Assembly: GCA_947650285.1 (NCBI GenBank)
Contig: CANTFL010001411.1
Span: 1 to 64,000 of the forward strand
Length of the DNA: 64,000 nt
Direction of reading: 5' to 3'
DNA from: Hyaloperonospora brassicae
Lineage: Eukaryota; Oomycota; Peronosporomycetes; Peronosporales; Peronosporaceae
Shown: positions 34,963 through 47,206 of the stretch, piece after piece
How positions within the stretch are numbered: position 1 is the first letter of the stretch
Layout: every line of letters starts with the position of its first letter
The notes under the pieces: model-generated
What the model saw: the letters and a program-made list of their open reading frames with translations, nothing else
What the model was told of the DNA's origin: nothing
Databases searched by the model: none
Program-made: the position numbers and the translations under genes

Positions 34963-35582
34963 ATGAGTCTGACCGACCTAGCACCTGCCAACACAAAGCG
35001 TGCCCGTGAGAACGCAGCGCGCTCATTTTTAAAGTTCCTCGAGCAGGAGGAGGTTACTCGGGAGTACCTGCAACAGTGCATGCAGCGCGAGAGGGCACCT
35101 CTCGCACTAGAAGCTGTGATGATCAAGTTTGGCATGTATCTCGCGTTTAAGGAAAGCCGAAAGGGACAGCTCTTAGCTCGACACTCGGTCATGCAGTACT
35201 TTCGACAAGCCAAGAATTGGCTGCTGGAGCAGTTCCCACAGCATCGAGCAGTGGTTGAAAAGAATTTGCTCAAGAAGGACAGACACTCGAACGCCATTGC
35301 ATGAAGCGTGAGTCAGGGTCGTTTGTAAACAAGGCCCCAGCATGCACAAAGTCTGCTCTCAAGAAAATGATGGAGTACTTGTATTCAACTGCGGTTACTA
35401 GTGCTGACTACCAAGATGCGGCGCTGTTGTGTTTGCTTTGGTACCTCTTTGGGCGTGCATCGGACCTTACAATGCTGCGGAAGGCAAACCTGTCTATCGG
35501 CTCGGGCGACATATTACTCGTCCGATTTATCCGAATTAAAATTTCTGAAAAAATACGCACAGGGAACATGTCATCCGGGTAG
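34963..35582 (+). pseudogene. Crypton-type tyrosine recombinase, frameshifted and truncated
   Basis: Cryptons are DNA transposons that move by a tyrosine recombinase. 34963-35304 encodes the N-terminal core-binding-like helical domain (MSLTDLAPANTKRARENAAR...). The frame then shifts by one near 35285-35301. 35289-35582 continues with SFVNKAPACTKSALKKM and LLCLLWYLFGRASDLTMLRKA, which carries the first catalytic arginine (GRASDL). Sequence homologous to the rest of the catalytic domain (the H-x-x-R and Tyr motifs) is absent, replaced by duplicated non-coding DNA. The match to oomycete Crypton-like recombinases rests on this GRASDL block and the domain order. Confidence 0.65.
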
Positions 35583-35975
35583 CACACGGGCGGCATGTAG
35601 TCCACCATGTAGCTACTTACCTGTCATTGAATACAACATAACGATCAATGCGCAGTCAATAACGCGCGTATAAATACACATGGACACGGTGCACGCGGGC
35701 GGCATATAGTCCACCATGTAGCTGCTTACCTGTCATTGAATACAACATAACGATCAATGCGGAGTCAATAACGCGCGTATAATACACATGTATACGGGTG
35801 CACGTACGCAGCAAACGCGTTGTGCACCATTTACGCACGGGGAACAGGTCATCCGGGTAGCACACGGGCGGCATGTAGCTGCTTACCTGTCATTGAATAC
35901 AACATAACGATCAATGCGCAGTTGATAACGCGCGTATAAGTACACATGGACACGGGTGCACGTGCATATACATTG
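35556..35975. repeat. three-copy duplication at the broken end of the Crypton
   Basis: A unit beginning CGGGCGGCATGTAG recurs at 35587, 35696 and 35865. The first period is 109 bp. The third copy also repeats the preceding Crypton end (ACGCACGGGGAACAGGTC at about 35833, matching 35556). All copies contain GAATACAACATAACGATCAATGCG and end near ACGCGCGTATAA. Confidence 0.85.
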
Positions 35976-38055
35976 AAGCCCCATCATGTACAACTCGTCC
36001 ACAGTCCACGTGTCGTGGTAAATTGACACGTTGGCACAACTCACGATGTAGTGAAGCAGATCAGCACGTAATATTTAACTTTCGAACACGCACACTAGGA
36101 AAATCAATTTGCCTCAATCAATCATATTTTAAGCCCCCTGTCCACTTATCATTGCTAGCACAAAAGTGCACACGAAATTTCACACTATTACACAATTCCG
36201 TACTGGCTTTGTCCCGGTCGGAGCGTGTCGGAGTTTGGAGATTTCATGGTATGGCAAGTTGTAGCTATGTGACGAAACTCTGCTCATTCGTTAAAACTAG
36301 TGCACAAACGACTTCTTACCGCTACAAAAGCATTCACGTACGGCATGGCATCAGTTGAAGCAGCTGACGAAAATTTACAAGCATTTGCTTACGAAACGTA
36401 CAACTTTTGCACGGTCGATTCAGAAAGAAGCGTGACTACTGTGTACGCAAGACTAAGTCAGCACGTGCATATGAAAGCTCACCGCACCCGGCATCGGATA
36501 GTATTCATCAATGCCCAATATCCAGTCTATTCATTCAAGCGAGATCTACGATACACACGACTTTGTGTTAATTATAGTCGTTTAAAGCCAAGAGAACCGA
36601 TGGGTCTTTTGAAAAGGTTTTCCGTTACAAGTGGCATTTCTTTATCGTTGCGTATGGAGGTGACGGATTGCAACTTCCTGTAGACCTCTGCGCAATAAAA
36701 TGTAAATTTTGGGTATTGATTAATAGCATGCAATCTAGCATACATCATGCTATCCATTCTGAATACTGCAGTATTATAATCGATATTTATAAGATGTCGG
36801 CTCGGTTGAGGTCAGCATATCTCGAAACTCCATCACGTATGGTGCCGAAGATGCTCTCATTAAACAACGTCTGCTTCCATACCTTCAGCGCTATCATTTG
36901 TCAGCAGCAATATATGCTGTTCTTGCGTGTCTAGGACAGACATCAGACCCACGTCAATGTTTGATGTCTTGAGTCTACAACTTTAGAATCGTTTTCTTTG
37001 ATGACCGCTTCAACAATGGTAAGCATGGTCATTTGCAACTCGACAAAGAGACTGGTACCTGTAAAAGACACACATTCTCGAGTTTTATTTAGTGCACAGA
37101 GAGCTGCACCAAGTTTCTTATCAGTGGTAAAACATGCAGCCTTATTTTTATTGTGCCGGCAGACCCATCCACCTTAGCCATGATACCACCAACATATTTT
37201 GATCGGCTTGCTCACAGCAAAGTTATCGTCTCTCACGCTTCCAACGTCTCGTCGATTTCATTACACTTTGTCGGATTCATCTTTGTATTGATACCCAACA
37301 AGCATGCTAATCAGCGCAAAATGGATTCGCCTTGCCGGTCTCAATCAGCACTCGTAGGAGCTTATAAACGACTCTGTGGTACAGCGTATCGTATCTACGA
37401 TATTCAAATTGTAGAAAGGCAACATGTCGTAATGGAATGGTACAAGATATATGCTACGAGTAGTGATACTTTGGTCTATCGATGAGGTCACATTAATATG
37501 TTCTTCGTATGAATACATTACGCGGCAGTGGCATAAGCCTCATCACTGAGATGGCTCACTATGCAATCGGTAATCCACTGAGAAGACTCGCAACGGATGG
37601 CCTAAAGGCGTCTGACACGCGTCCGTAGGCAAAGTACTTTTGCTACGTGTTCTTAGTTTCTACAGGTTGTAATTCCAATTGCTAAAAGGACGGAGAAGAA
37701 GCCCACGCCGGCAACATCAGTTCACGCAAGGTCCTCTCTGGCGCGTGTATTAGGTAAAACGACTTGAGTGACAGTTAGATGTATTGATACTGAATTTACC
37801 TTTCCAACCTATGGCTCCCGTAATTCCTCAGCTGCCCTTGCCCGCAGGTCTTCTCCCTATCACCCATTTCGAGTCATAACCCAGTTTCACTATTCCCTAT
37901 ACACCGTCAAGCAAGAGAGAAAGCCGCGATTTGAACAAGAGCAACATATGTCGACACGTCGTTTTCCATTAGCGTGATGCCTCTCCAGTACGCGCTGCGT
38001 TAGTCGTCTAAAATTGCCGACTCATTAATGTACCTCGGCAACCGATGACAATACC
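35976..38055. other. intergenic, no gene recognised
   Basis: AT-rich sequence with open frames of up to 127 codons that show no known motif, splice structure or signal peptide. It may include further decayed transposon DNA. Confidence 0.4.
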
Positions 38056-41000
38056 ATCACAAACCATACCGCTCGAACCGACCGCATAGCGAAAATTGGT
38101 TCTTCGTATCGTAGCGAGACGATAAACTCAAAAGTTTCTGGACCTTGTCTAAAAGCGAGCACTCGCATTCGCGATAAGTGTAGACATGTGCGACAAAATG
38201 ACTATCGACGCGCTCATGAGCTTGCCCGAGTAGAAGCCAGCTCTACGGACACAACGCATGAGCCAGACCTCGATGGTTCGATGTATGCATCACTTGCGCC
38301 ACAACACGCACAGATGCCGATGCATCAGCGCGAAAGCGATCGAGCTCGATAATCGCCGCGGTTTTGAGTCCTGTACGAGATGCAAACGCATCGTTAGCGT
38401 GCGCGACGCAACATTTTTTCAGAACACCGAATTCAAGCTAGAATAAGCTGTTTATCCTTGAGCTCGACGGGAATGAGCGGTACAAGGACTTTGGGTCCGT
38501 TTTTTGCATTGAGCCGTACGTTCTTGTGTGTCGAGTGTTAGAAAGTAAACATTAAGTAAAGAAAATGAATTGTGATACAACGCGCGCCAGAATCGTTCCA
38601 GCCCCCCCCGTCAGGGGTCTCGTCAGTGGCTTGTCAAAGTTCAAGTTTTGAACTACCCGACCCATACCTTTGTGGTGCCTAATGCAACACATAGAACCCT
38701 GTAAAAGATTCCATATATGTCCTGGCGGAAGTAAAATCTGTGGAGTCGATACAAGTGCAACTTGCACTTCCAACACCGAGAACCTCGCCAGGTTTTCTTG
38801 TAGATTAGGGGATGTGAAGACTCCAAGGTCGATTTGGTTGATCACCACCTCATCGGCACGGCTGCGCAGTACTACTTCAGGCACGCTAACACGTACTGGA
38901 ATCAAATGCTGACGCTCGACTACGTCATGCGCCAGTTTTCGATAGAGATACAAGACGACGATCATGGCTAGCCATTACAATAAGATATTCAGGCAAAAGA
39001 AGGACTCGAAGTGTCCGGGGATAAGCATTACTGTACAATGTGGCTGTCATCCGCAAGCGCGGAGGCACGGAATTGCTACTCGGGGACGAAATCGATGACC
39101 ACGCGTCGCCTGAGCTGATAAACGTCATTTGCGCCAAGTATAATCGAATTCGTGTCCACGACTAGGAAAAGAGTTGATGCTGTTCGCGCTGTTAATGCTG
39201 TTCGAGCTGTTAATGCTGTTCGCGCAGTCAATTGATATCGGCATCGGTGCGGTTGCAAGCGCAGTCGTCGCTGCGCTTGTTTCATAAAGAGAAGGAAACC
39301 CATTCATGCTACGGTTGAGGGGAAGCAGGACAATCCTACGGTTAAATGATGACGATAAGTATACGAGGAGATGAGTGCGTACTCTGTGGTGTTCTGCATA
39401 CTGTTGTAATGTGCGATTGCGTGCCTTTTATCACTTACTCAATCTCACTATACACGCTCACATTTTCCCCATTGTCTCTGGATCGTCCAAGCGACCGGCT
39501 GCTCTTTCTTCCTCCTCACCGATCCTGATCTCACTAAAAAGTGAAGCGTCGTCGACGCATCGCATTCCAACATTCGCTCTTACTGAGGTTTAAAGGACAA
39601 AGCGGAAGCGGAATAATTATAATTGATACTTATGTGGCAACATGGTTGAAGCACTGACATATAGAGGAGACATGAGTAAGAGCTACGCACATACAGAACA
39701 GCAAGAAGAGCAATAGCGGGATAGTCCTCGCTATCTGCGACGTAGGTGACATCGATTTGTGCGACTTGAAATTTGACAGCGGCGCGAGTCGACAGCTCGT
39801 GAATGGAGGGACGTGGCTGACTGACTCGCCCGATGTGGCCACGAGATCTTCATCGCTAATTTTGAGTCTCTACACCTGACTCAAGCTAGAAGTGTGCCAT
39901 TAAATGTCATGTCGCGCGGTGTCGAGATCACCGTGACGCTTTCGGATGTGTACCTGGTGCCGCGATTACAAAATTGTCATCTTTTATGGCACTTTGAAAA
40001 GATGGGATTCGAGCTTGTCCACGAAGGCGTGATTAGCGCATTTGCTCGGCGGAGAAACATCTTCATCGCATTCGACGTAGTCATAGCAAGCAAGTTGATA
40101 TAAGGCGAGATAAACACGACGCGAGGCAGACACTGTGCAGGCGACACCATTAAGACGATTTTTTAGGCGAAAGAAAAAATTGGAGATGTAATGCAAGGTA
40201 AAAGGAGACGCACTGCTGCACTTGTATCAGCGTCTTGTAAATTCGGCGCTCGATCCTGTCTGTCGTATAGCGCGAGACTCAGCATCTTTTATCTGGATGA
40301 CAATCATCAAGCGCATGGCGTGCGTCTCGTGCTAGAATGTCAAGCAGACACGCATCGATTAGCCGTAGCAAGTCAGCGGTGAATGCTCGCCGATTGTCAG
40401 AGTCAGTGTAGTATTATATGTTAGATCTGAAAGGTGTAATGACACTAAGAGACAGATCTAGCAACCGGCGCCTCATTAGTTTCGTCGACCGCAAGTCAAA
40501 ATTTTATCAAGTGTTACTCTCGTTACAAATGACGCAGCGGTCATGCAATTCAATTTTTCCTCGTATCTGCTGAATAGGTTTTCGACTACCTTATCCATTT
40601 GCTGCACACCGACGGTGGCGGTGAAAGAAAATATCAACCTCGTTTGAAAGAAGCCTGGAGTCACTTGTAAGGTGTCCTCACAACCAGGCGTCGAATGGAT
40701 AGGCTGAACGCATGCTTAGGAAGTTGATATATATGGCGCAAAGTATGATGAATACGTGTGGGCTTCCGCTACATTTATGGGCGATGATGTGCATTATGTA
40801 GCGTGTATAATGAATCGCAGCCTTGACGCGTGCAAAAATTAAGCGATTATAGACGGTTGGAGTTCTACTTGGTACAGCGTCGGGCCTATGTGCTCGACGC
40901 TCTTGTCGTCGACATTTGTGAAGAAAGAGAAGACTACAATGTCTACCTAAGTAAGGAGAAAAGGTCTATCTTGCACAGGCAGACATAGAAAACGACACGC

Positions 41001-42015
41001 CGTACGACTTGCAGAGAGAGCAGGTACAGTAAGGTATATACGACGAGGAAAAGGACGATATAAGATGCAGAAAAATCACGGATGCTTGTAAGAAGAAAAA
41101 TGATTTATGGACGCGTTCAGCACACCGCACGCACGGTGCAAGAAACTGCTCACAGAAAGCTGCATCCTAGAGAGATTCGGCTGCGATAATCGGGATCTTG
41201 AACGTTGACTTCGAGGCAGATTCAGGTAATTACATCGAAGCCATGAGCAGCAATAACCGCAATTATTGGACAAGAACAATCAAAAGAGATCGTGGCACTT
41301 AAGGATTCCGTTTTCTGGGAAGTCGTTAATCGCGCTCTAGGACCTAATTCTCGACACACAAAGTGTGTATACATGACCGCCTCATACGAGATAGGCCATT
41401 ACAAGACCGAGCTACGCTCAAGTCAAGCTCGATAGTTTACAGGCCTTTCTCGTTTCTTGCAAAAATGAACAAATGTTGGGAGTTACCTAGAGTGTTACGT
41501 TTGCTACCATCATGGATATATCGAATGTGTGGGTCAGACTGTAGCTATCTGTTGTGGGTATACCTGCTAAGCATACGGACATTTAAGACTAACATGTAAA
41601 TGCTCACTAGGAGAGCCATTGGACGATTATCTGCAGCTGCCACGTGACACGAAGCGCAGTCAGTATACCTACTGAGCACGGAGACATTTCCAACACATAA
41701 TGCGCGAGCATGATGCCACAAACCCGACTTAGTTCTGGGGGCCCGCAAGCGTCTCTATAGACTAACTAGCTGACCGACTATGGACACAGCTACTTCACAC
41801 TCGGCATGTCGAAGCTAGTTACAGCGCTGCGTAAGCAACATGCCATTCTACTGGAAACGGAACGGCAAAAACCTCTTCGTAGTCGAACTTTACGTCGACG
41901 ATCTCCTGGCTAACTGAACGATCGAAGCAGCATTCGATCAGTTCTTGGACAGTATCGCGTCACTGTCGATCATAGAACTCAGCTCATTAACAATTTTCTT
42001 GGAATGCGGATGCTT
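38056..42015 (+). mobile_element. decayed copia copy A (gag to RT palm)
   Basis: It is collinear with the intact copia at 0.4-4.0 kb: gag start (ATGACTATCGACGCGCTC at about 38199), later gag (38790-39140), protease (DIC.LKFDSGASRQLVN at about 39760-39805), integrase/GAG-pre regions (40200-41000), the linker (about 41095-41150) and an RT palm reading LYVDDLLAN at about 41888-41914. Stops and indels are everywhere. About 400 bp at 41400-41800 does not align. There are no intact LTRs. It is far older than the copy at the window start. Confidence 0.75.
38535..38660 (-). repeat. LTR-like fragment inside decayed copia gag
   Basis: The block around 38583-38629 (CGCCAG...CCCC..GGGG...CTCGTCAGTGG) matches 5243-5285 next to the young copia. 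It is flanked by the same GAAAGTA...AAAATG context. It interrupts the gag homology, so it looks like a solo-LTR remnant of a related copia family, oriented like the inverted remnant at 5194. Confidence 0.5.
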
Positions 42016-42029
42016 GCCATGTTGTGGTC

Positions 42030-44740
42030 ATGACCAATAGTGCGCACGTTTTGCATGACAAGTGGGCCCACAAAAGAATATTGATGCAAATGGAGATATC
42101 GAGCGATAAAAGGCTCGTTTGATAGTTCGCGGTAACGAATAGGTGTTTGGGGATGACAATACGTTACTATTTGCGGCTGTCACGGATTTAGTGATGGCTA
42201 CGTGAATCATGTTGCTCTCCAGGACATGGAACGTACCGCCTTGCCACGGTGATGTGCCTGTGTGAATGAACAGAAGTAGCACCTGGACATTCACATGGAG
42301 GTTCCCAAGGGTATAATTGTGGGCGGATAAGAGCTCAAAAGATTATGAGTAGAGTTTTCTTGAGTGAGGTAGCACAGCTGCTATAGAAATCATCCTATGG
42401 CTAAAATTGAGCAGATCGACTGTACAGAAAGTTGCTACATTTCAAGTATTGTCGAGAAAGACATTATGTGTTGCATTTACAGTCGCGAAGGCTAAAAATG
42501 GAAAGTGGTCGGTGTATAGTTCAGATGATCTCGTGGTTACAGTAACTAAACAAAGTGCCGTTGATAATGCTTGCAGAGAGGAATATATTACCGATTAATA
42601 TGTATGGTGTTGTGTACAAGTTTCGGGGTTTATAGGAATACATTGAATGTGTTGTAAAAGGTGAGGACAGGCGATGGAAGTAATTGGACTTTCCAGAAAG
42701 ATTATGGGCGTAGTGAAACGGCTGTCAGATCTCGGCGTGGATGGATGGGCAACGGTTTCACGTTGTAAAAAATCCAGGTAGAGGCAGAGAAGAAGTCAGT
42801 GTGGAAAGCATTGCTAGTGTTGGGGGATGATTTAATTATTTGTCAAACAATATCATAGGAATGATTTATTAAATCAATTTTCTCTTGCTACAATCTTATT
42901 ACTGATAGTACTATGATTTATATTCATCTTATTTTAGTATTGATGATCTCGTTATGTTTGTTAATATGGTTGTTTTGGTTGAGGGGGGAGAAATGATCAT
43001 TTCTGAACAAATAAATAGAACAAGGGCTAAATCTCAACAGATCGTAGTACAAGACTACTCTCATGCTTACAACACCCCGTTCTTTAGTTTAGTCGTCTAC
43101 AAAGAATTTTCCTTTCCCAATATTTGAAATTACTAATCAGCCTACTCTTCACCACCTTTATTTGACAGATAGTGAAGTGCGTTGCAATTGTATGATGTTG
43201 GGTGCCCATAAGACACCTATCGCTATTCGCGGTACATCAGGATAGGTGATTATTTTCTATTTCAGCATGGATTCTGTCTTAGAGGCGTTCAGCCATAATC
43301 CTAGAGATGGCAGCTTGGTGGCACTAGCTTTTCAGCTAACCGCAGTTACCAATTATCTGAATAAATGGTTCCTCTCGTACTGGTTTGGATTACTGTTTAG
43401 ACAACGAACTCATCAGTAGGGTAACCGCAGTTACCAATCATTTGAACCAATAAAATTCCTCTCGAACTGGGTTGAATTACTGTTTATACAACGAGCTCAT
43501 CAGTAGGGTAAGAGAAAGTAGAAGAAAAGCAGTGCTAGTAAAACAAACATAACAAAATCAAATTTTCCCTCATTTGACCAATATCAATTTCCTACAGAAT
43601 GGCACCCGTAGCTACGTTTTGAGGGTGGATCAAGTGGTCATGATCGATCCACTACTGAGAGATTTAAACTGATATATGCAAGCGGCACGGACCATAAACG
43701 GAAAAGAGTGTAATGTGGACGATAGAAATGACGTGGACTACCCCACCTGCAAGCAGTACAAGTGGTAAAATAAGTATAACGTCGTTTCATTCATTCACAA
43801 TAGTATTGCTATGGAATGCAAGTTTCACGCGTTCTGACATACGTTTCGAAGTCTACAAGGCAACAAGGCAGACACAAAAACAAGAGCCAAGATCGGAAGA
43901 CCGGAAAGCGCATCGCACGGTTTTTGGAGATGTCGAAAGACATAATGTTGCATCTTAATGGTGTAGGGCCGACGCCGGATGATGTCAAGATCGTCTGTTC
44001 GAGCGATTATACATTTGCTGCCTCAAGACAGACCGTAAGTCCGTGTCAGGGTGTGTGCTAACAATAGACGGTGATGTTGTGCTATAGTTGTGCGTGAAGC
44101 AATCGGGTGTTAGCACGATGGAGGCAAGACTTTGTGCCCGCGAAAGAGGCTAGACATGAGATATCGAGCATGAAGAAGTAACATGCCGCATGATAGATGG
44201 ACACGATGATCTGAGAAGAGGCAGCATGGGACAGATGACTAGACAATATGAAAGAAGGTCAAATATGATAGTTGGCAAGATAGTCTCAGTAGTGTAAACT
44301 CGTTATTCGAAGCAAGGTGCCTTACTTGATAATACATGCTTGTTTAACTTACATCTCCACCAGTTTTCCTACCACGACTTGAGGAGCCGATTACCCCTCT
44401 GCCAGTCAAGGCTTGTCAAGAGGTATTGAATGGGCTGAAGCTGCGCATGTGTTCCCTCATGCTGATGAGGGTGTACAAGCAGACTACCATCAACATCTCG
44501 ATGCTGAGAAGAGCACCTCAAGCGCTAATGAATGTGAGCGTACATTTCAGGTTGATCTGTCACTATGCACGCAAAGAAACCGTGATGACAAGATTCGCGT
44601 ATTCAGGGAATATAATGGCAGGTAGTCTGACGAAGTGGTTGCCAGCACCAAGGATAGAAGAGCTGCGTGCGATGTTCACTCTAGATGCCATATTGGATGA
44701 CGTTAAGGATTCGAGCCGATCTGAACGATATTGATTTGAC
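42030..44740 (+). mobile_element. decayed copia copy B (RT fingers to RNase H), interrupted by rDNA
   Basis: 42050-42310 aligns with the RT fingers of the intact copy (3415-3660), which is upstream of where copy A has just ended. This is therefore a second, overlapping copia fragment, not a continuation. 43760-43960 matches the RT/RNase H connection (YKATRQTQ). 43980-44150 and 44400-44740 match RNase H and the C-terminal tail (RLICHYARKETV...MAGSLTKWL). Between 42400 and 43700 is unrelated inserted DNA that includes the 28S rRNA fragment. Confidence 0.7.
43006..43513 (-). pseudogene. 28S rRNA 3'-terminal fragment with duplicated sarcin-ricin region
   Basis: On the minus strand the sequence reads through universally conserved LSU elements. 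TTACCCTACTGATGA is followed by the sarcin-ricin loop AGTACGAGAGGAACC (43367-43381), GGATTATGGCTGAACGCCTC and AGACAGAATCC (43269-43301). The final GTAGACGAC...GATCTGTTGAGATTTAGCC then leads to a terminus about 43006. This is the true 3' end of eukaryotic nuclear 28S. The stretch around the loop occurs twice in tandem (about 84 bp; 43340-43425 and 43426-43510), and the second loop is mutated. A functional rRNA gene would be kilobases long, so this is a displaced fragment. Confidence 0.85.
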
Positions 44741-44889
44741 AGGCATTAGAAGTCCCGAGGCTTAACTACAAAACTTGTTACAGGCAAGGTCCGATTTCAC
44801 CTGATTGGCTGATAAGTGACAAGTCGGCAGATGGACAAAGACACCCGTTCTCCATATGGGATCAGCGACAAGTAATGGCACGCGCGACG

Positions 44890-45064
44890 GGGGAATCGTA
44901 AAAAACACCAGTGTTCGCCTAAAAAAACACCGTTACGATGAGGCTATCCATTAACCTTGTTTAATATACACAAAAGGGTAGAGAAAATACCACTTTCGAT
45001 TGAACGTCGCTAAAAACGTTTCCAAGATGAGTCGGACCCTCCGCTTTTTGACCGGAATGCGGTC
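44890..45064 (+). repeat. MULE left TIR
   Basis: An inverted copy of 47031-47206, about 90 percent identical over the outer 150 bp by eye. The innermost part matches less well. A perfect match to the inner end of the right TIR, TTAAACGGACTGCAGTC, instead lies at 45681-45697. Confidence 0.85.
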
Positions 45065-45650
45065 GAACACCTTCGGTCTGTCGCGGGCAAAAGAGAGACT
45101 TTGGATCACATTTTTTGGGGTTGTCCAACCGCCCAGGGTTGCTGGCTTACACTCATAACCTACCGGACCGGATGCACGGAAACTCCGACCAGTATGCAGC
45201 TTCATGCGAGTTTTTGCATGTCACGGACGTCCCCGCCGTTGAATCCGATCATTTCACGGCGGCTGCTGAGCGCGTTTGGACATTCAATGGATGCTTATGT
45301 GTGTCAATGGAAGCGGATGTGGTGGGTATTATGTTTAATATGTATCACGATTATATGGGTTCAGCGCGATCGGGTCGCTCACGAAGGTCTTTCCGTCACT
45401 TTGGCGGGGTGTATGTACGAATACATAGTTCAAAGTTTTCGGCAATTACACGCACTAGCGATGCGGGAGTGTAGGAAGCTACACACCCAGGTGGCCGGAA
45501 CTCGTCTAATACAATGCATCGGGCTGCTCACCATGGCCCCATCCAGAGCACCGCACACAGTGGTGAGACTCGTCCAACCACCGGATCATTCTACACCGGC
45601 GTTGCTATCCTGGCTTAGGTCTTTCCAGACGTCTTGTACACCATAATTTC
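45065..45650 (+). pseudogene. LINE C-terminal fragment carried inside the MULE
   Basis: This 181-codon frame (45101-45646) begins MDHIFWGCPTAQGCW, a zf-RVT-type zinc finger as in LINE ORF2 C-termini, and continues with a tryptophan-containing helical region (WKRMWWVLCLICITIIWVQRDRVAHEG) typical of the segment after the finger. It has no start context and no RT, so it is a captured or inserted piece of a LINE different from the one at 9-23 kb. It is unusually well preserved: about 545 bp without a stop. Confidence 0.65.
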
Positions 45651-46807
45651 GTATAATAGACAGTCTGTTCCCTCTCTCTCTTAAACGGACTGCAGTCTTC
45701 ACTTGCGAGACGACAGCTCCTGCAACGGCGCAGGTACAAGCCAAGGGCTTGCCGGCAACATCTGCAGCGACGATTTCTGAACCGGTGGAGCTTGCCGCTG
45801 TTGAAACATAAGCGGCCTCGGACGATACAGTCTTTGCAGCGGCGGGATTGGCTGCGTCGTCGCGTTTGAGAGCGAACGGTAAGATGGTGGCGGTATGATT
45901 AACAGCATTTACATTTTTACACACCCATTAGTTGTTAATATGGACTATTGACGCTCTCCGTAGCATTACGTCGGCAAGGACATGTCTCCTCGGCATCATC
46001 TATGGGAGTCAACAAAAAGTAATCCAACGATGGCTTTGCGCAAAAGATATCTCGTGCAATTAGAAAGTAGACCAACCCACGCCATTTTATTATATGGTGT
46101 GATCGGTCGTGCTATATCAAATCTAAAATACACTCGCGACGCTAGTTAGCCGTGTTGCACAAAACCTGTCAGCAGCAGCATTACCAACCTGCTATTACTT
46201 CCTCAAGAGGAGAACAAGTATAACCATGTTATAATACTGCAATAAATGCCGATGGGAAATAGGACGGCTTGTGCCAGCGTGAATTCAAGTAGACCGGTGC
46301 CATATACTGCAGTCTCCTTAACTACACAGATCATTTAGCTCCAATATCGATGGCATGTATTTCACACAGCATCGAAAGGACCTAATGCATTGTGCCAATA
46401 CAAGAAGCCAGCAACGTCGGGTTGATCGCGGACACTGTAAGTCGCATCTAGACGTTAGAAACCTCTAGCATTAAGTTGATCATGGTGACCATGATCGCTC
46501 CAGGCGCCCTGCAACCATCGCCACAACATTATTAACCAGCTGTCAGTTCTCGTACCTCATTTTTCTTTACGCACACCCACGTACCTGGACTCTACTAGTA
46601 GTAAGAAATTTGCACCAGCAAAAGAGTTGTTACACTCCCAGAACGCGACACCAGCGTGGGTTTGCTCAACATCAATAAAAACGATACATAGAAACATACC
46701 AGCAAAAGCAATTTACACAACAAAATGTGGTTTAGTTTGTTAGTCACTCAGTCATCAGCCACATCTGAAAAGCACAATTTTTCTATCTTTCTCGCATTTC
46801 TTTGGCT
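45651..46807. other. MULE interior, no gene recognised
   Basis: A minus-strand open frame (45924-45586) is alanine/valine-rich and probably spurious. The rest is AT-rich with short frames only. 45681-45697 is the displaced inner TIR sequence. Confidence 0.45.
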
Positions 46808-47044
46808 ATGACTCAATCGACTGCAACAGCCCGTCCCATGTTTACTACTATTGTATACTCAGATGAATGGTGGCGATCTTTAGAGACGGCGGGAGGGACG
46901 ACCGAGAATGAGAAGTACAGGAGCAATATCGATGAATGCGCCGTGACACAGTCGACGTGACGGTATGCACGTGCAGCGATTACTGAGCGTGTGCAAGAAC
47001 TAGGCCCTGAGCAGGCTATCAACAAATTGGGACTGCAGTCCGTT
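46808..47044 (+). pseudogene. possible small captured ORF with one stop, unknown function
   Basis: An ATG at 46808 opens a 50-codon frame (MTQSTATARPMFTTIVYSDE then WWRSLETAGG...) ending at a TGA at 46958-46960. The same frame continues cleanly for 28 more codons (RYARAAITERVQELGPEQA...) to a TAA within the right TIR. The amino-acid texture is protein-like and continues across the stop, suggesting one nonsense mutation in a gene of about 79 codons. No family is recognised. Confidence 0.3.
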
Positions 47045-47206
47045 TAAAATGCGGAGTGTCCGGCTTATCTTATAAACGTTTCTAGCGAAGCTCAATCGAA
47101 AGTGGTATATTCTTTACCCTTTTGTGTATATGTTAAACAAGGTTATTGGATAGCCTCATCGTAACGGTGTTTTTTAGGCGAACACTGGTGTTTTTTACGA
47201 TTCCCC
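47031..47206 (-). repeat. MULE right TIR
   Basis: Inverse of 44890-45064, ending CGATTCCCC, followed by the 9-bp target duplication CGCGCGACG at 47207-47215. Confidence 0.85.

Larger units (their letters stand above)
44890..47206. mobile_element. MULE-like DNA transposon, non-autonomous, 2317 bp
   Basis: Near-identical long terminal inverted repeats (GGGGAATCGTAAAAAACACC outermost) run about 150-175 bp inward from both ends. They are flanked by a perfect 9-bp direct repeat CGCGCGACG (44881-44889 and 47207-47215). Long TIRs with a 9-bp target duplication are the hallmark of Mutator-like elements. No MULE transposase (DDE, SWIM) is recognisable inside; the interior holds a LINE fragment and short frames. 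Confidence 0.85.

Noticed and set aside
43261..43510. Mitochondrial or bacterial 23S origin for the rRNA fragment
   Set aside because: The GAACGCCTC...CAGAATCC phrase and the GTAGACGAC...GATCTGTTGA end are features of nuclear 28S, not bacterial-type LSU.
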